From contig JAWOFN010000074.1 in the NCBI GenBank assembly GCA_046497505.1, positions 1-40,977 on the forward strand: DNA of 40,977 nt, given 5' to 3'. Positions 1-9,053 of the stretch are shown in pieces. Positions within the stretch are counted from its first letter, which is position 1. Every line of letters begins with the position of its first letter. The notes under the pieces are model-generated. The model did no database searches. It was not told where the DNA came from and saw only the letters and a list, made by a program, of their open reading frames with translations. The translations under genes and the position numbers were made by a program. Source of the DNA: JAWOFN01 sp046497505 [NCBI: bacterium]. GTDB taxonomy: Bacteria > Blakebacterota > Blakebacteria > Blakebacterales.

Positions 1-2
1 TG

Positions 3-515
3 GACATGACCGTGAACGAGGCCCTGGAGTTCTTCGATGCCCACCCCCGCATCAGCCGCATCCTGCAGACCCTCTCCGATGTGGGGCTGGGCTACATCCA
101 CCTGGGCCAGCAGGCACCCACTCTCTCCGGGGGTGAGGCCCAGCGGGTGAAGCTCTCGAAGGAGCTGGCGAAGGTCTCTACCGGCGACACGATCTACATC
201 CTGGACGAGCCCACCACCGGGCTCCACTTCGCGGACATCCAGATGCTGCTCGACGTGCTGGGGACCCTCGTGGCGAAGGGGAACACGGTCATCGTCATCG
301 AGCACAACCTGGACGTGGTCAAGGTGGCGGACCACATCATCGACCTCGGGCCCGAGGGAGGGGATGCCGGAGGTCTCGTGGTGGCGGCCGGCACGCCCGA
401 AGAGGTGGCCGGGGTCGAGGACTCCTTCACCGGGCGGTACCTGAAGGACATCCTCGACGGTCGGAGGAACAAAGACACCGCGGATGGGACGGAGCGGCAG
501 CGGACACTATCCTGA
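3..515 (+). CDS. uvrA: UvrA excinuclease subunit, C-terminal fragment (5' end outside window)
   Basis: This is the last ~170 residues of UvrA, the damage-recognition ATPase of nucleotide excision repair; the reading frame is open to the left edge, so the gene starts upstream. The fragment carries the second ABC nucleotide-binding site: signature [15 protein letters not shown], Walker [13 protein letters not shown] and the H-loop VIEHNLDV. The first visible residues ([11 protein letters not shown]) match the segment that normally precedes the signature in UvrA, so the internal ATG at position 6 is not a start. After the conserved domain there is a short, poorly conserved polar tail. The stop lies 7 bases before the next gene, so the two may be co-transcribed. 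Confidence 0.96.
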   Translation, partial: DMTVNEALEFFDAHPRISRILQTLSDVGLGYIHLGQQAPTLSGGEAQRVKLSKELAKVSTGDTIYILDEPTTGLHFADIQMLLDVLGTLVAKGNTVIVIEHNLDVVKVADHIIDLGPEGGDAGGLVVAAGTPEEVAGVEDSFTGRYLKDILDGRRNKDTADGTERQRTLS

Positions 516-522
516 GAAAAGT

Positions 523-1266
523 ATGGACGGACAGACCACCTGGCAGACCGTACTCCTCTACGCTTTCCTCACCGCCGCGGCCACCGGCGTGGGTGCCCTC
601 CCCCTCTACCTGTTCAGGGACCTCCCGAAACGATGGCTGGGCATCGCTGACGGGGCCGCGGCAGGGCTCATGCTGGCGGCCAGTTTCAACCTCATCCACG
701 AGGGTACCGGTTACGGACTCTACCGGACCGTCCTCGGCATCGTGGCAGGGATGCTCTTCTTGCTGGTCAGCCGGACACGGATCGACGGCGATGCCGAAGT
801 ACAGATCGGCAGGCTGCGGGGTGCGGATGCCTCGAAGGCCCTGCTCATCGTGGGTGCCATGACCCTCCATTCCTTCGCCGAAGGTGTCGGGGTGGGGGTC
901 TCCTTCGGCGGGGGACACGAGCTGGGGGTGCTCATCACCGCCGCCATAGCCGTTCACAACATCCCCGAGGGTCTGGCCATCAGCCTGGTGATGGTCCCGC
1001 GGGGGGTGCCGGTGTGGCGAGCCGCACTCTGGAGCATCTTCTCCTCGCTGCCCCAGCCCCTCATGGCCATCCCCGCCTTCCTGCTGGTGGAGACCTTCAC
1101 CGAGTTCCTCCCCTTCGGGCTGGGCTTCGCGGCCGGGGCCATGATATGGATGGTGGGTTCGGAGATCCTGCCCGAGGCGGTGGAACGGTCGAACCCGCGC
1201 CTGGTCGCCTGCTGCATGACCGCGGCGGTGGCCGCCATGGTGCTCCTCCAGCAGGCTCTGGGCTGA
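523..1266 (+). CDS. ZIP-family divalent metal transporter
   Basis: A 247-residue polytopic membrane protein of the ZIP (ZupT/GufA-like) family, which moves Zn2+ and other divalent metals into the cytoplasm. Hydrophobic segments run through almost the whole length. The two metal-binding helices are clear: HSFAEG (H116, E120) and HNIPEGLA (H145, N146, E149), the hallmark of ZIP TM4 and TM5. A histidine near residue 59 may be accessory. I chose the ATG at 523 because it directly follows the uvrA stop; an in-frame ATG at 484 would overlap uvrA by 32 bases and add a non-hydrophobic leader. Neither start has a strong ribosome-binding site. The metal specificity cannot be read from the sequence. Confidence 0.9.
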   Translation: MDGQTTWQTVLLYAFLTAAATGVGALPLYLFRDLPKRWLGIADGAAAGLMLAASFNLIHEGTGYGLYRTVLGIVAGMLFLLVSRTRIDGDAEVQIGRLRGADASKALLIVGAMTLHSFAEGVGVGVSFGGGHELGVLITAAIAVHNIPEGLAISLVMVPRGVPVWRAALWSIFSSLPQPLMAIPAFLLVETFTEFLPFGLGFAAGAMIWMVGSEILPEAVERSNPRLVACCMTAAVAAMVLLQQALG

Positions 1267-1346
1267 GCGTCCTCTATTCAAGACGCACGGGCCTCCAGGT
1301 GTAGAGGAGGGGAGGTACCGAACACCACGACCACAGGGAGCCCCTC

Positions 1347-4079
1347 ATGAAGCCCACGTCCCGCAGGCAGGTCATCTTCCTCGCACTGATCCTCGCGGTC
1401 CTCTTCTCCGGCTCTGCTCTGGCCCAGGAGAAGAAGGTCCTCACCCTCGAGGACTACGGCGAGTGGAACCGCATCAGCTCCACCTCCCTATCATCCGACG
1501 GCATGTGGATGAGCTATGCCTACCGGCCCAACGCAGGCGACGACACCCTCTATGTGGAACAACTGGAGGGGGACGGGCTCTTCGAGGTGCCGGTGGGTTC
1601 CCGGCCGGAGTTCTCCCCGGACAGCCGTTGGGCAGCCTATATGGTGAGCCCCCCGGAGGAGGAGGTGGAGAAGCTCCGGAAAGCCCGGAAGCCGGTCCTG
1701 CGCACGGCGGAACTCCGCGAGCTGGCGACAGGGACCACCTGCACGGTGGAGGCGGCCCAGTCCTTCACCTTCAGTGAGGACGGCCGCTGGTTCGCGGTGC
1801 TGAAGACGCAGCGTGAGGAGGATGCGGAGCACGAGGGTCGGGACCTGGTCCTCAGGGACCTGGTGAACGGGACGGTCCAGTACATCGGCTCGGTCTCGGA
1901 GTTCCGCTTCGACGAGGAGGGCACCCGGCTGGCCTACCTGGTGGACGCCGACGGGAAGGCGGGGAACGGTCTCTATCTCCTGGACCTGGAAGAGAGCCGC
2001 CTCCTGCCCCTGGACGGGGAACGTCAGACCTACAGCGGGCTCTCCTGGGACGAGGAGGGCGAGGCGCTGGCCGTGCTGCGGGGAGAGGAGCCCGAGGGGA
2101 AGGTCCAGCGCGAGAACGTGCTGGTGGCCTTCCTCCGGCCGGGTGAGCGGCGGCAGGAGAAGATCGTCTACGACCCGGCTTCCGACGAGTCCTTCCCGGA
2201 GGGTTTCGTGCTCAGCGAGTACGAGACGCCCCGGTGGAGCGAGGACCGCAGCCGCCTTTTTCTGGGTGTGAAGGAGCAGCGGGAGGAGCCCGCGAAAGCG
2301 GACGAGCCGAAGGCGGATGTGGACGTATGGCACTGGGATGACGAAGAGGTGCAGTCGGTCCAGAAGGTCCGGGCGAACCGGAACCGGCGCTCCACCTTCG
2401 CCTCGGTGCTGCTCCTGGACGGGATGCGCTTCCTGAAGCTGGCCGACGAGGACATGCCTTCGGTCTCCTACACCGACGACGGGAAGTGGGGTATCGGTCG
2501 GCTGGATGTGCCTTACCGGGACGAGATCACCTGGGGCGGGAGCCGGGCGGATTACTACCGGATCGACACCTCCACCGGGGAGCGGCAGCTCATGGTCGAG
2601 GGCCTGGGGCGCTACATGGGGACCTCACCCGACTCCCGGTGGATGCTCTACCTGCAGGACGAGACGCTCTTCGTCCGGGAGATCGCCACGGGGCGGACCG
2701 TCGACCTCACCGCCCTCTCGGGGGTGGACTTCGTCAACAGGCAGGACGACCATCCCTACGAGCTGCCGGCCTACGGTATCGCGGGCTGGTCGGAGGACGG
2801 GAAGCGTCTACTGGCGTACCACCGCTACGACATCTGGAGCCTACCCCTGGAGGGGGACCGGGCCCAGAATCTCACCGCCGGGGTGAGGGAGCGGGACGAC
2901 ATCCGCTTCCGGTACGTCCGCCTGGACCGGGAGGAGGAGACCATCGACCTGGGTGAGCCCCTCCTGCTCTCCGCCTACGGGGAGTGGACCAAGAAGTCGG
3001 GCTACTGGGAGGTCCAGGCGGGGCGGGAGCCGGAGCCGCTGCTATGGGTGGACGCCTCCATCGGCCGGGTGCAGAAGGCGGAAGAGGCCGACCGGTTCAT
3101 GTGGAGCCGCGAGACCTTCGAGGAATTCCCGGATGTCTGGGTGAGCGACGACCGGTTCCGGGACGCGGTGAAGGTCACCGATGCCAACCCCCAGCTCGCC
3201 GAGTACGCCTGGGGCCGCCGGGTCCTGGTGGACTACGAGAACAGCGAGGGACAGCGCCTGCAGGCCACGCTGACCCTCCCGGCGGGATACGAGGAGGGAC
3301 AGCGGTATCCGATGCTGGTCTACTTCTACGAGACCATGAGTCAGCGCCATCACAGCTTCTCCATGCCGGTCTACGACGACCGTCCCCACATGAGCACCTA
3401 CGCCAGCGGCGGCTACCTGGTGCTGATGCCGGACATCGTCTACGAGATCGGGCGGCCCGGATCCTCGGCCATGGACTGCGTGGGGGCCGCGGTACGGAAG
3501 GTCATCGAGCTGGGCTACGCCGATCCCGACCACGTGGGCCTGCAGGGACACTCGTGGGGGGGCTACCAGTCCTCCTACATGGTCACCCAGACCGACATGT
3601 TCGCCGCGGTGGTCACCGGAGCGCCCCCCACCAACCTGGTGAGCTTCTACAACACCCTCTACAAGAGCTCCGGGACCGTACAGCAGGGGATCACCGAGGT
3701 GGGACAGGTCCGGATGGGCACCACCCCCTTCGAGGACTTCGGCCTGTTCGTGAACCAGTCGCCGGTGCATCACGCGGGGGAGATCACCACCCCCTTCCTG
3801 ATCCTCCACGGCACCGAGGACGGGGCGGTGGACTGGATGCAGGGGCTGGAGTACTACAACATGGCCCGACGCCAGGGGAAGAAGGTGATCCTGCTCTCCT
3901 ATCCCGGCGAAGCGCACCACCTGGGGAGGGAGGAGAACCAGAAGGACTTCCAGATCCGGATGCGCCAGTTCTTCGACCACTACCTGATGGGGGTACCGGC
4001 ACCCGAGTGGATGACCGAGGGCGTACCCTTCCTCGAGAAGCCGTACGCCTCTCCCACCGACGGGATCCCGCCGAACTGA
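1347..4079 (+). CDS. Secreted S9-family (prolyl oligopeptidase-type) serine peptidase
   Basis: A 910-residue exported peptidase. Residues 1-26 are a signal peptide ending in ALA-Q. The middle (~35-600) has repeated beta-propeller-like segments (SPDSRW, SEDGRW, SPDSRW), and the C-terminal ~270 residues form an alpha/beta-hydrolase domain. The catalytic triad is visible: Ser736 in GHSWGGYQ, Asp825 in HGTEDGAVDW and His857 in YPGEAHHLG. S9 enzymes cleave short peptides that can pass the propeller, so a role in periplasmic or extracellular peptide use is likely; exact specificity is unknown. An acidic/lysine-rich insertion (~300-345) interrupts the propeller. A strong hairpin terminator follows at 4121, so this is probably the end of its transcript. 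Confidence 0.92.
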   Translation: MKPTSRRQVIFLALILAVLFSGSALAQEKKVLTLEDYGEWNRISSTSLSSDGMWMSYAYRPNAGDDTLYVEQLEGDGLFEVPVGSRPEFSPDSRWAAYMVSPPEEEVEKLRKARKPVLRTAELRELATGTTCTVEAAQSFTFSEDGRWFAVLKTQREEDAEHEGRDLVLRDLVNGTVQYIGSVSEFRFDEEGTRLAYLVDADGKAGNGLYLLDLEESRLLPLDGERQTYSGLSWDEEGEALAVLRGEEPEGKVQRENVLVAFLRPGERRQEKIVYDPASDESFPEGFVLSEYETPRWSEDRSRLFLGVKEQREEPAKADEPKADVDVWHWDDEEVQSVQKVRANRNRRSTFASVLLLDGMRFLKLADEDMPSVSYTDDGKWGIGRLDVPYRDEITWGGSRADYYRIDTSTGERQLMVEGLGRYMGTSPDSRWMLYLQDETLFVREIATGRTVDLTALSGVDFVNRQDDHPYELPAYGIAGWSEDGKRLLAYHRYDIWSLPLEGDRAQNLTAGVRERDDIRFRYVRLDREEETIDLGEPLLLSAYGEWTKKSGYWEVQAGREPEPLLWVDASIGRVQKAEEADRFMWSRETFEEFPDVWVSDDRFRDAVKVTDANPQLAEYAWGRRVLVDYENSEGQRLQATLTLPAGYEEGQRYPMLVYFYETMSQRHHSFSMPVYDDRPHMSTYASGGYLVLMPDIVYEIGRPGSSAMDCVGAAVRKVIELGYADPDHVGLQGHSWGGYQSSYMVTQTDMFAAVVTGAPPTNLVSFYNTLYKSSGTVQQGITEVGQVRMGTTPFEDFGLFVNQSPVHHAGEITTPFLILHGTEDGAVDWMQGLEYYNMARRQGKKVILLSYPGEAHHLGREENQKDFQIRMRQFFDHYLMGVPAPEWMTEGVPFLEKPYASPTDGIPPN

Positions 4080-4120
4080 GGCGTTCCCGCGGAGCGCAGG
4101 ACAGCAGCACCCATCGAATG

Positions 4121-4153
4121 GAAGGCCCGGAGCCCGGTCTCCGGGCCTTCTTT
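4121..4153 (+). terminator. Rho-independent terminator after the S9 peptidase gene
   Basis: A perfect 12-bp stem (4121-4132 with 4139-4150) encloses a 6-base loop (CCCGGT) and is followed by TTT. It lies 42 bases past the S9 peptidase stop and before the convergent archease gene. The T-tract is on the plus strand only, so it mainly serves the plus-strand gene. Confidence 0.85.
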
Positions 4154-4214
4154 CCAGCACCGCTGGTCCCGGTCGCGCCGGCCCGGGATCCCGGGTCCGC
4201 GCTATTCCGATCCT

Positions 4215-4646
4215 TCAGACGTCGAAGATGACCCGGGCCCACCCCTCTTCGCGGTCGATCGCCAGCTGGTGCCAGGTCACCGCCTTGATCTCCATCCCCA
4301 GCTCCTCCCGCTCGTCCCCGAAGGGCCCTCCCCGGCATACCGCCTCCAGGCGGCGTCCCTGGTGGATGGAGAGATGGAAGTCGGTGAAGATCAACCCCTC
4401 GGTCTCGGAGAGGTAGTTCAGCTCGGAGAGGAAGGCCACCAGGAGGGATTCGGTGTCCTCCTCCTCCAGCTCGAAGGAGCGCTCGGTCTCCGGCTCCACC
4501 TCCATCTCCCCCCGGATGAGCTTGAACATCCCGCGGGCGGCGTTGCGGAAGATCTCCTCCAGGTCGGTGCCGTACGCCCGGATGCCCACGTCCGCCGTAT
4601 GCTCCAGCTCTTCGAAAGGGGGTCGCTCCCGCGGATCCCGGTCCAT
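4215..4646 (-). CDS. Archease family protein
   Basis: A 143-residue archease, the small metal-binding protein that speeds guanylylation and turnover of the RNA ligase RtcB in tRNA splicing or RNA repair. The N-terminal FEELEHTADVGIRAYG (H16, D19) is the family signature, and the C-terminus ends in VIFDV, where the penultimate Asp is a usual metal ligand. The frame stays open upstream to 5000, but the ATG at 4646 is preceded by GAGGAG at good spacing and starts right at the conserved domain, so I place the start there. No rtcB lies in this window, so the partner must be encoded elsewhere or be absent. The gene converges on the S9 peptidase gene. Confidence 0.9.
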   Translation of the reverse strand: MDRDPRERPPFEELEHTADVGIRAYGTDLEEIFRNAARGMFKLIRGEMEVEPETERSFELEEEDTESLLVAFLSELNYLSETEGLIFTDFHLSIHQGRRLEAVCRGGPFGDEREELGMEIKAVTWHQLAIDREEGWARVIFDV

Positions 4647-4778
4647 ACTCGCTCCTCCAGCGTCTCCGGTCCGGTCAGCATGACTCCGCCCCTCACGGTA
4701 CAGGGCCCGCCGCCGCATGTCACCCTGCCCGGCCGCTCTCCCGGGCCTGCGCATCCCTTGGAGGGGGTGCAGAAGCCG

Positions 4779-4807
4779 TTGGGTGCGAGCGGGTTTGCCC
4801 GTATGCT
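4779..4807 (+). promoter_or_regulatory. Candidate sigma70-type promoter for the PEBP gene
   Basis: TTGGGT (4779-4784) and TATGCT (4802-4807) are separated by 17 bases, in the 304-base divergent gap between archease and the PEBP gene. Both boxes match the consensus only partly. Transcription from here would give a leader of about 135 bases that contains the two hairpins described below. I see no other gene in this gap. Confidence 0.35.
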
Positions 4808-4837
4808 TCCTTATGAGCAACGAGATACAAGACGACG

Positions 4838-4887
4838 GACCGCGCTGCGGTCTGCCGCCGCGATGAGATGCAGCGGTATGCCGCTGC
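4838..4887 (+). promoter_or_regulatory. Two consecutive perfect hairpins in the PEBP gene leader
   Basis: GACCGC-GCT-GCGGTC (4838-4852) and GCAGCGG-TATG-CCGCTGC (4870-4887) are perfect inverted repeats with 3- and 4-base loops, 17 bases apart. The unit GCGGTAT occurs twice around the second stem. Neither is followed by a T-tract, so they are not simple terminators. They sit 64 bases ahead of the PEBP start codon and could fold in its mRNA leader. Confidence 0.45.
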
Positions 4888-4950
4888 GGTATCCACGGGG
4901 CCGGGAGGACGCCCATCCCGCGGTCTCGATCAGCTGAAGGAGAGATAGCC

Positions 4951-5403
4951 ATGGCCGAGATGTCCATCGCCAGCCCCGCCTTCGATGACGGGGGACCCAT
5001 ACCCGAGAAGTACGGCTACTCGTTCGAGAACGTGAACCCGCCGCTGGCGTTCCATGACCTGCCGGAGGGCACCGAGAGCCTGGCCCTCATCATGGACGAC
5101 CCCGACGCCATGGAACCGGCCGGCAAGGTGTGGGACCACTGGGTGGTCTGGAACATCAAGCCCACCGAGGGGATCCCCGAGGATTGGGACGTGGCCGACG
5201 CCGTGGAAGGGGAGAACGACTACGGCGAGATGGGCTACGGCGGCCCGCAGCCCCCGGACAAGGAGCACACCTACATCTTCCGGCTGTATGCCCTGGATAC
5301 CCGGCTCGACCTGCCGGCCGGGTCCAGCAAGGAGGAACTGGAGGAGGCCACGAAGGGGCACGTGCTGGCCAAGGCCCGCATGACCGGCACCTTCACTCCC
5401 TGA
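4951..5403 (+). CDS. YbhB/YbcL-family PEBP (Raf kinase inhibitor-like) protein
   Basis: A 150-residue phosphatidylethanolamine-binding-protein fold of the bacterial YbhB/YbcL type. Family landmarks are NVNPPLAF, the DDPDAMEP ligand-pocket loop, a WDHWVVWNI strand and the YGGPQPPDKEHTYIF-R-LYALD segment. No signal peptide is seen, so it should be cytoplasmic. The biological role of bacterial PEBPs is poorly defined; small anionic ligands or protease/kinase regulation have been suggested. An AGGAG ribosome-binding site precedes the ATG. It is transcribed away from archease and converges on the M81 peptidase gene, from which it is separated by only 33 bases. Confidence 0.93.
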   Translation: MAEMSIASPAFDDGGPIPEKYGYSFENVNPPLAFHDLPEGTESLALIMDDPDAMEPAGKVWDHWVVWNIKPTEGIPEDWDVADAVEGENDYGEMGYGGPQPPDKEHTYIFRLYALDTRLDLPAGSSKEELEEATKGHVLAKARMTGTFTP

Positions 5404-5436
5404 GCATAAGGGACCGCCCCGGCTGGCGACGGCCGC

Positions 5437-6987
5437 TCACTCGGGAGGCACCACCGAGTCCCCGAAGGGATAGAGGCTGTCGATGGGGGCGTGCTTGTAG
5501 TCCAGGCCGTCCAGGCGGGTGGTGCCCACCCAGGGTCCGGGCGCGTCGGTGATGATGATGGTGGAGGCGTAGCCCGTCTCATCGAAGCCCCTGCGGAAGT
5601 GCACGCGGGACTTCAGCACGAAGACATCGAAGTCATCCGGCTCGATGGGGCCGAACCGCAGGGCCCCGGGTGTGGTCACCTGCTCGTACGCGGGGGTGAG
5701 GATGAGCATGCTCTCCTCCCCGAAGCGGATCACCGCCACCTCCTCGTAGCCGAACCGCTCCCCCCTCCACGCCACGGTCCCGCGGATACGCACCGGCGGA
5801 CCGGCCTGCGGTCCGGTGAAACCGCCCACCTCCATGTCGAAGTCGTCGCCGACAGACAGTCCCGCTTCCCGGATCCGCTCCAGCGCCCGCTCGTCCCGCA
5901 GACAGCCGTACAGCACCCCGTCCACGCCCTGCTGGATGAGTTCGCCCAGGATCCAGGTGGCGTCCCCCGGCCGGTCGGAGTAGTCGGCCAGCACCACCGG
6001 GGTGCGCTCCTGCCGGATGGCGGCCCGAGCCCTGTCCACCGCCTCGGCGGGCATGGGGAAGTCGCCGTGCGCGAAAGGTTCGCGGACCCTCCAGATGAAC
6101 TCGGCCATATCCCGGGCGATGGCATCCGCCAGCTGCTGGTCCCCGTCGGTCATGACGTGGACCGTGGTGCCCACATCGGGCACATCCGACCAGGGATAGC
6201 CGTAGAAGACGCTCACGTACGCCCCCGGGACCCGGGCCTCCCAGCGCCGGGCCCGCTCCATGATGTCCATGGAAGGCGAGGCACCGGTCCACTGCAGGAC
6301 GGTCGCCGTTATGATGGGAGGCCGGCTGGTGGCCTTCGCCGGCGTGTACTCGCCGCGCATCACGTTGCGCAGGTAGCGGGCTGCACGCTCGCCCTGCAGG
6401 TCCGCGTCGTAGTGGGGGTAACGCTTGGTGACGAACGCGCCGTCGGCCCAGCGGAGGAACTCCCCATCCTCGTTGCCGTGCAGGTCGAAGGTTGCCACGA
6501 TGGGCACCTCCGCGCCCACCGCCTCCCGGACCCTCCGGGCGGTCTCCGCCTCGGGACGGGGGATCTCCCGGACCGCCATGGCCCCGTGCAGAGAGAGGTA
6601 GACGCCGTCGAAGGGACCCAGGGACCGCAGGTCCTCCTCCATGAGGTCCCAGAAGTACTCATAGGTCTCGGTGGTGCTCCAGCTCCGGGAGGAGCCGCCG
6701 AAGACCCCGTAGGGGGAGGTGATCCCCACCATCTCCATGTCCCCGTACTCCGAGGCCACCCGGGCGAAACCGCGGATGTAAGAATCGCCGCGCAGGACCT
6801 CCTCTCCTTCCAGCAGGGGCCGCATCCGTGTCCAGTCCTCCACCGTGACGTCACCGCCCGGGCAGAAGGTGCATGTCTCGTGCTGGAGGCGGAGTACCGC
6901 CACCCGATACGACTGCGTTTGACCGCAGGCGGTGGACAGCAGGGCGAAGAGGAAGAGACTCAGGACGATGCGCGTTCGCCGGGCCAT
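5437..6987 (-). CDS. M81-family (MlrC/microcystinase-like) metallopeptidase, lipoprotein
   Basis: A 516-residue protein with a lipobox (LLSTAC, Cys21), so it is likely anchored in the envelope. It belongs to the M81/MlrC family, named after the enzyme that degrades linearised microcystin. Family motifs are QHETCTF (H36, E37), the SLHGAM strand, the metal-binding FDLHGN (D168, H170) and YPHYDAD (D194); the ~200-residue MlrC C-terminal domain follows. Most family members have no known microcystin link, so the natural substrate is open; cyclic or modified peptides are possible. The start has an AGAGGAG site 7 bases upstream. It lies 103 bases downstream of the ABC/LolA/barrel operon on the same strand and may be its last gene or have its own promoter. 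Confidence 0.85.
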   Translation of the reverse strand: MARRTRIVLSLFLFALLSTACGQTQSYRVAVLRLQHETCTFCPGGDVTVEDWTRMRPLLEGEEVLRGDSYIRGFARVASEYGDMEMVGITSPYGVFGGSSRSWSTTETYEYFWDLMEEDLRSLGPFDGVYLSLHGAMAVREIPRPEAETARRVREAVGAEVPIVATFDLHGNEDGEFLRWADGAFVTKRYPHYDADLQGERAARYLRNVMRGEYTPAKATSRPPIITATVLQWTGASPSMDIMERARRWEARVPGAYVSVFYGYPWSDVPDVGTTVHVMTDGDQQLADAIARDMAEFIWRVREPFAHGDFPMPAEAVDRARAAIRQERTPVVLADYSDRPGDATWILGELIQQGVDGVLYGCLRDERALERIREAGLSVGDDFDMEVGGFTGPQAGPPVRIRGTVAWRGERFGYEEVAVIRFGEESMLILTPAYEQVTTPGALRFGPIEPDDFDVFVLKSRVHFRRGFDETGYASTIIITDAPGPWVGTTRLDGLDYKHAPIDSLYPFGDSVVPPE

Positions 6988-7029
6988 GGTGTGGGCTCCT
7001 CTGTGGGGGGTACGCTACCTGAGTCTAAG

Positions 7030-7042
7030 CCCCCGTCGGGGG
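7030..7042 (-). terminator. Weak hairpin between the barrel gene and the M81 gene
   Basis: CCCCC-GTC-GGGGG (7030-7042) forms a short GC stem downstream of the barrel-protein stop on the minus strand. On that strand it is followed by CTTAG, a poor T-tract. It could attenuate read-through into the M81 peptidase gene, but chance is plausible in such GC-rich DNA. Confidence 0.25.
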
Positions 7043-7090
7043 TCAGGGCAACTCCCGGCGGTCCCACCCCGCAGCGTCCCGCCCGCCTCC

Positions 7091-8266
7091 TCAGAAGTAG
7101 ACCCTGACCCTCACGAACCCTCCCGGGTCGCGGGTACCGAACTCGGTCCCGTCGGGGCCCAGCGGGATGAGGATCCGGGCGGTGAGGTCCACATCCTGGG
7201 CGAAGGCGCAGCTCAGATGGGGGATGAGGAGGACGCTCTTATCGCCGGTGTTCCCCAGACCGGAGAGACCGGCGTTCAGCAGGTCGGTGAAGGGGTGGTC
7301 GACGGTGCCGAAGAGCATCCCTCTGCCGGCCGTTCGGCGGAAGCCGGTGAAGATGGCGAGCCAGCGGTCCAGGTCGTACGGGTCGCTCCACTCGCCCCGG
7401 CCGTCGAGATATCCCTCCAGGGCAAGGAAGGTGCGGGAGGGGAGGGTGTAGTTGGCCCCCGCCGTGAACTCGACCCAGTCCTCATCGGCCATGCTCGACC
7501 AGGTCCCTTCCGCCCAGATGCCCAGTCCCCACATCTCGCCGCTCACATCGCCCCCCACGGTGAAGCGCTGTTCCCGCTCCCGGGCGCTGGTGGAGAAGCG
7601 GCTCTCCAGAGGCTCCTCCCACAGCTCGGCGCCGAGCAGAGAGAGGTCGAACCCTCCCCAGTGGGTCCGCGCCCGCAGCACCTTGGCACTGGTATCGAAC
7701 CCCCCTTCCGGCACGTAGGCCGCCATCACGTCGGAGAGGGGGCCCAGGGGGAGGGAGGCGGAGAGGGCACCGATCCCCTCCCGTTCGTAGGAGGGTTCGG
7801 TGAGGTTCTTGGGACGGAAGAGGTCGGTGGGGTTGAACACCATGGCCCGCCCCCAGTTCAGGTGCTGCTTGCCGGCGATGACCTCGAAGGGCCCGGGACA
7901 CAGGCTCACATACGCGTGGTTGAGATACTCCCGATCGCCCATCTGGAAGAGCATGCTCGGCGCCTGTCCCGCCAGCTCGTCGGGCAGGTAGTCGGAGATG
8001 CTGGGTCGGGTGTTGCCCCGGAAGAGCTGCCAGACCAGCGCCGCAGAGACCCGGGTGCCCCGCCCCGCCTCCGCATCCAGGTCGAGACGGAGCCGGTCGT
8101 AGTCCAGCTGGCTCCATCCCGATCCGGTGCGGGTGGTGGAGAGCTGGTGCTCCAGGTAGCCGTGCAGGGAGGGGGGTGACTGGGCCGGGGCGGGCAGCGT
8201 CTGTGAGACGATCGCCGCGGCGGCGGCGCAGGCCACAAAGGCGGTCCGGGAGGAGAGGGGGGACAT
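7091..8266 (-). CDS. Predicted outer-membrane beta-barrel protein of the ABC/LolA operon
   Basis: About 391 residues with an N-terminal signal peptide (hydrophobic to ~residue 25, cleavage near APAQS). The rest is rich in alternating polar/aromatic strands (YVSLCPGPFEVIAG, GGFDLSLLGAELW, TFLALEGYLDG) and the last residue is Phe in VRVRVYF, as in many outer-membrane barrels. I do not recognise a named family; similar proteins are usually annotated as hypothetical outer-membrane proteins. The gene overlaps the LolA-like gene: its ATG shares a base with that gene's TGA (TGATG), and a GTG one codon upstream is an alternative start. As the last of five coupled genes it probably forms the outer-membrane part of the export path. 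Confidence 0.75.
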   Translation of the reverse strand: MSPLSSRTAFVACAAAAAIVSQTLPAPAQSPPSLHGYLEHQLSTTRTGSGWSQLDYDRLRLDLDAEAGRGTRVSAALVWQLFRGNTRPSISDYLPDELAGQAPSMLFQMGDREYLNHAYVSLCPGPFEVIAGKQHLNWGRAMVFNPTDLFRPKNLTEPSYEREGIGALSASLPLGPLSDVMAAYVPEGGFDTSAKVLRARTHWGGFDLSLLGAELWEEPLESRFSTSAREREQRFTVGGDVSGEMWGLGIWAEGTWSSMADEDWVEFTAGANYTLPSRTFLALEGYLDGRGEWSDPYDLDRWLAIFTGFRRTAGRGMLFGTVDHPFTDLLNAGLSGLGNTGDKSVLLIPHLSCAFAQDVDLTARILIPLGPDGTEFGTRDPGGFVRVRVYF

Positions 8267-9036
8267 CACCTTCCGCCTTCCAGGTGACGCAGGGTGAAGT
8301 AGCGTTCGGGTACCTCCACACCCAGTTCCAGTTCCAGGATCTGGAGGGTGGTGAGCGTGTCGGCCTGCAGGGCGTTGTCCAGGATGGTGCGGAAGGGCAT
8401 CCAGCGTCCCTCGACGCGGTGCGGGTCCTCGAAGGTGGCGGTCTTGAGGAGCTTGCCGCTGCGGGCGAAGCGTTGCTCACGGAGGGGGATGTACCGCTCG
8501 GCATCGATCCAGACGCGCATGGTGGGATAGGAGAGGTCCTCCCGCTGTCCCTCCAGGAAGAGCACCCAGGCCGGGCGGCCCGAGAGGGTGGTGTCTCCCT
8601 CCACCGTGGCCCGGTAGTCCTCCACCATGCTGGCGTTCTCGGTGGCGTCCCCGTAGGAGAAATCGCTCCCCATCATCCCCTGCCGCAGCATGTGCCCCTG
8701 GATCCGCACACTCTTGCCCACACGGGGCAGGTAGTACCACATGACGTCATCCAGACGGAGGAAGCGGCTCCCGGCGTCCCGGGCCGGGGCGGTGAACTCG
8801 ATGAAGGCCTTCTCCTCCCCCCGGCTCCACGACTCGAACTCCATGACCCGCTCGTCCCCCTCCCGGTAACGGACCGTCATCCGGGCCGTCATGTACGCGG
8901 TCTCCACCTGCATGTTGTCGTCCACCCGCCGGAGGATCTCCTCGCCGGAGGGCTGGGCCGCCGCCGGGTGGGGAGCCGCGGCCGCGGCGAGGAGGGCGAG
9001 AGCGGGGACCAGGACGGCTGTGAGGATTCTCGGCAT
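8266..9036 (-). CDS. LolA-like outer-membrane lipoprotein-sorting protein
   Basis: A 256-residue periplasmic protein: a signal peptide ending AAA-Q at ~27, then a LolA/LppX-like half-barrel. It starts with the typical SGEEILRRVDDNM helix and has the MTARMTVRY and WYYLPRVGKSVRI strands. This family binds lipids or lipoproteins in a hydrophobic cavity and carries them through the periplasm. It differs from housekeeping LolA in size and matches the long form that is typically encoded beside FtsX-like ABC permeases. GAGGAG precedes the ATG. It lies 17 bases after the second permease gene and overlaps the barrel gene, which supports a joint inner-membrane to outer-membrane transport role. Confidence 0.88.
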   Translation of the reverse strand: MPRILTAVLVPALALLAAAAAPHPAAAQPSGEEILRRVDDNMQVETAYMTARMTVRYREGDERVMEFESWSRGEEKAFIEFTAPARDAGSRFLRLDDVMWYYLPRVGKSVRIQGHMLRQGMMGSDFSYGDATENASMVEDYRATVEGDTTLSGRPAWVLFLEGQREDLSYPTMRVWIDAERYIPLREQRFARSGKLLKTATFEDPHRVEGRWMPFRTILDNALQADTLTTLQILELELGVEVPERYFTLRHLEGGR

Positions 9037-9053
9037 GGTGCTCCTCGGATGCG

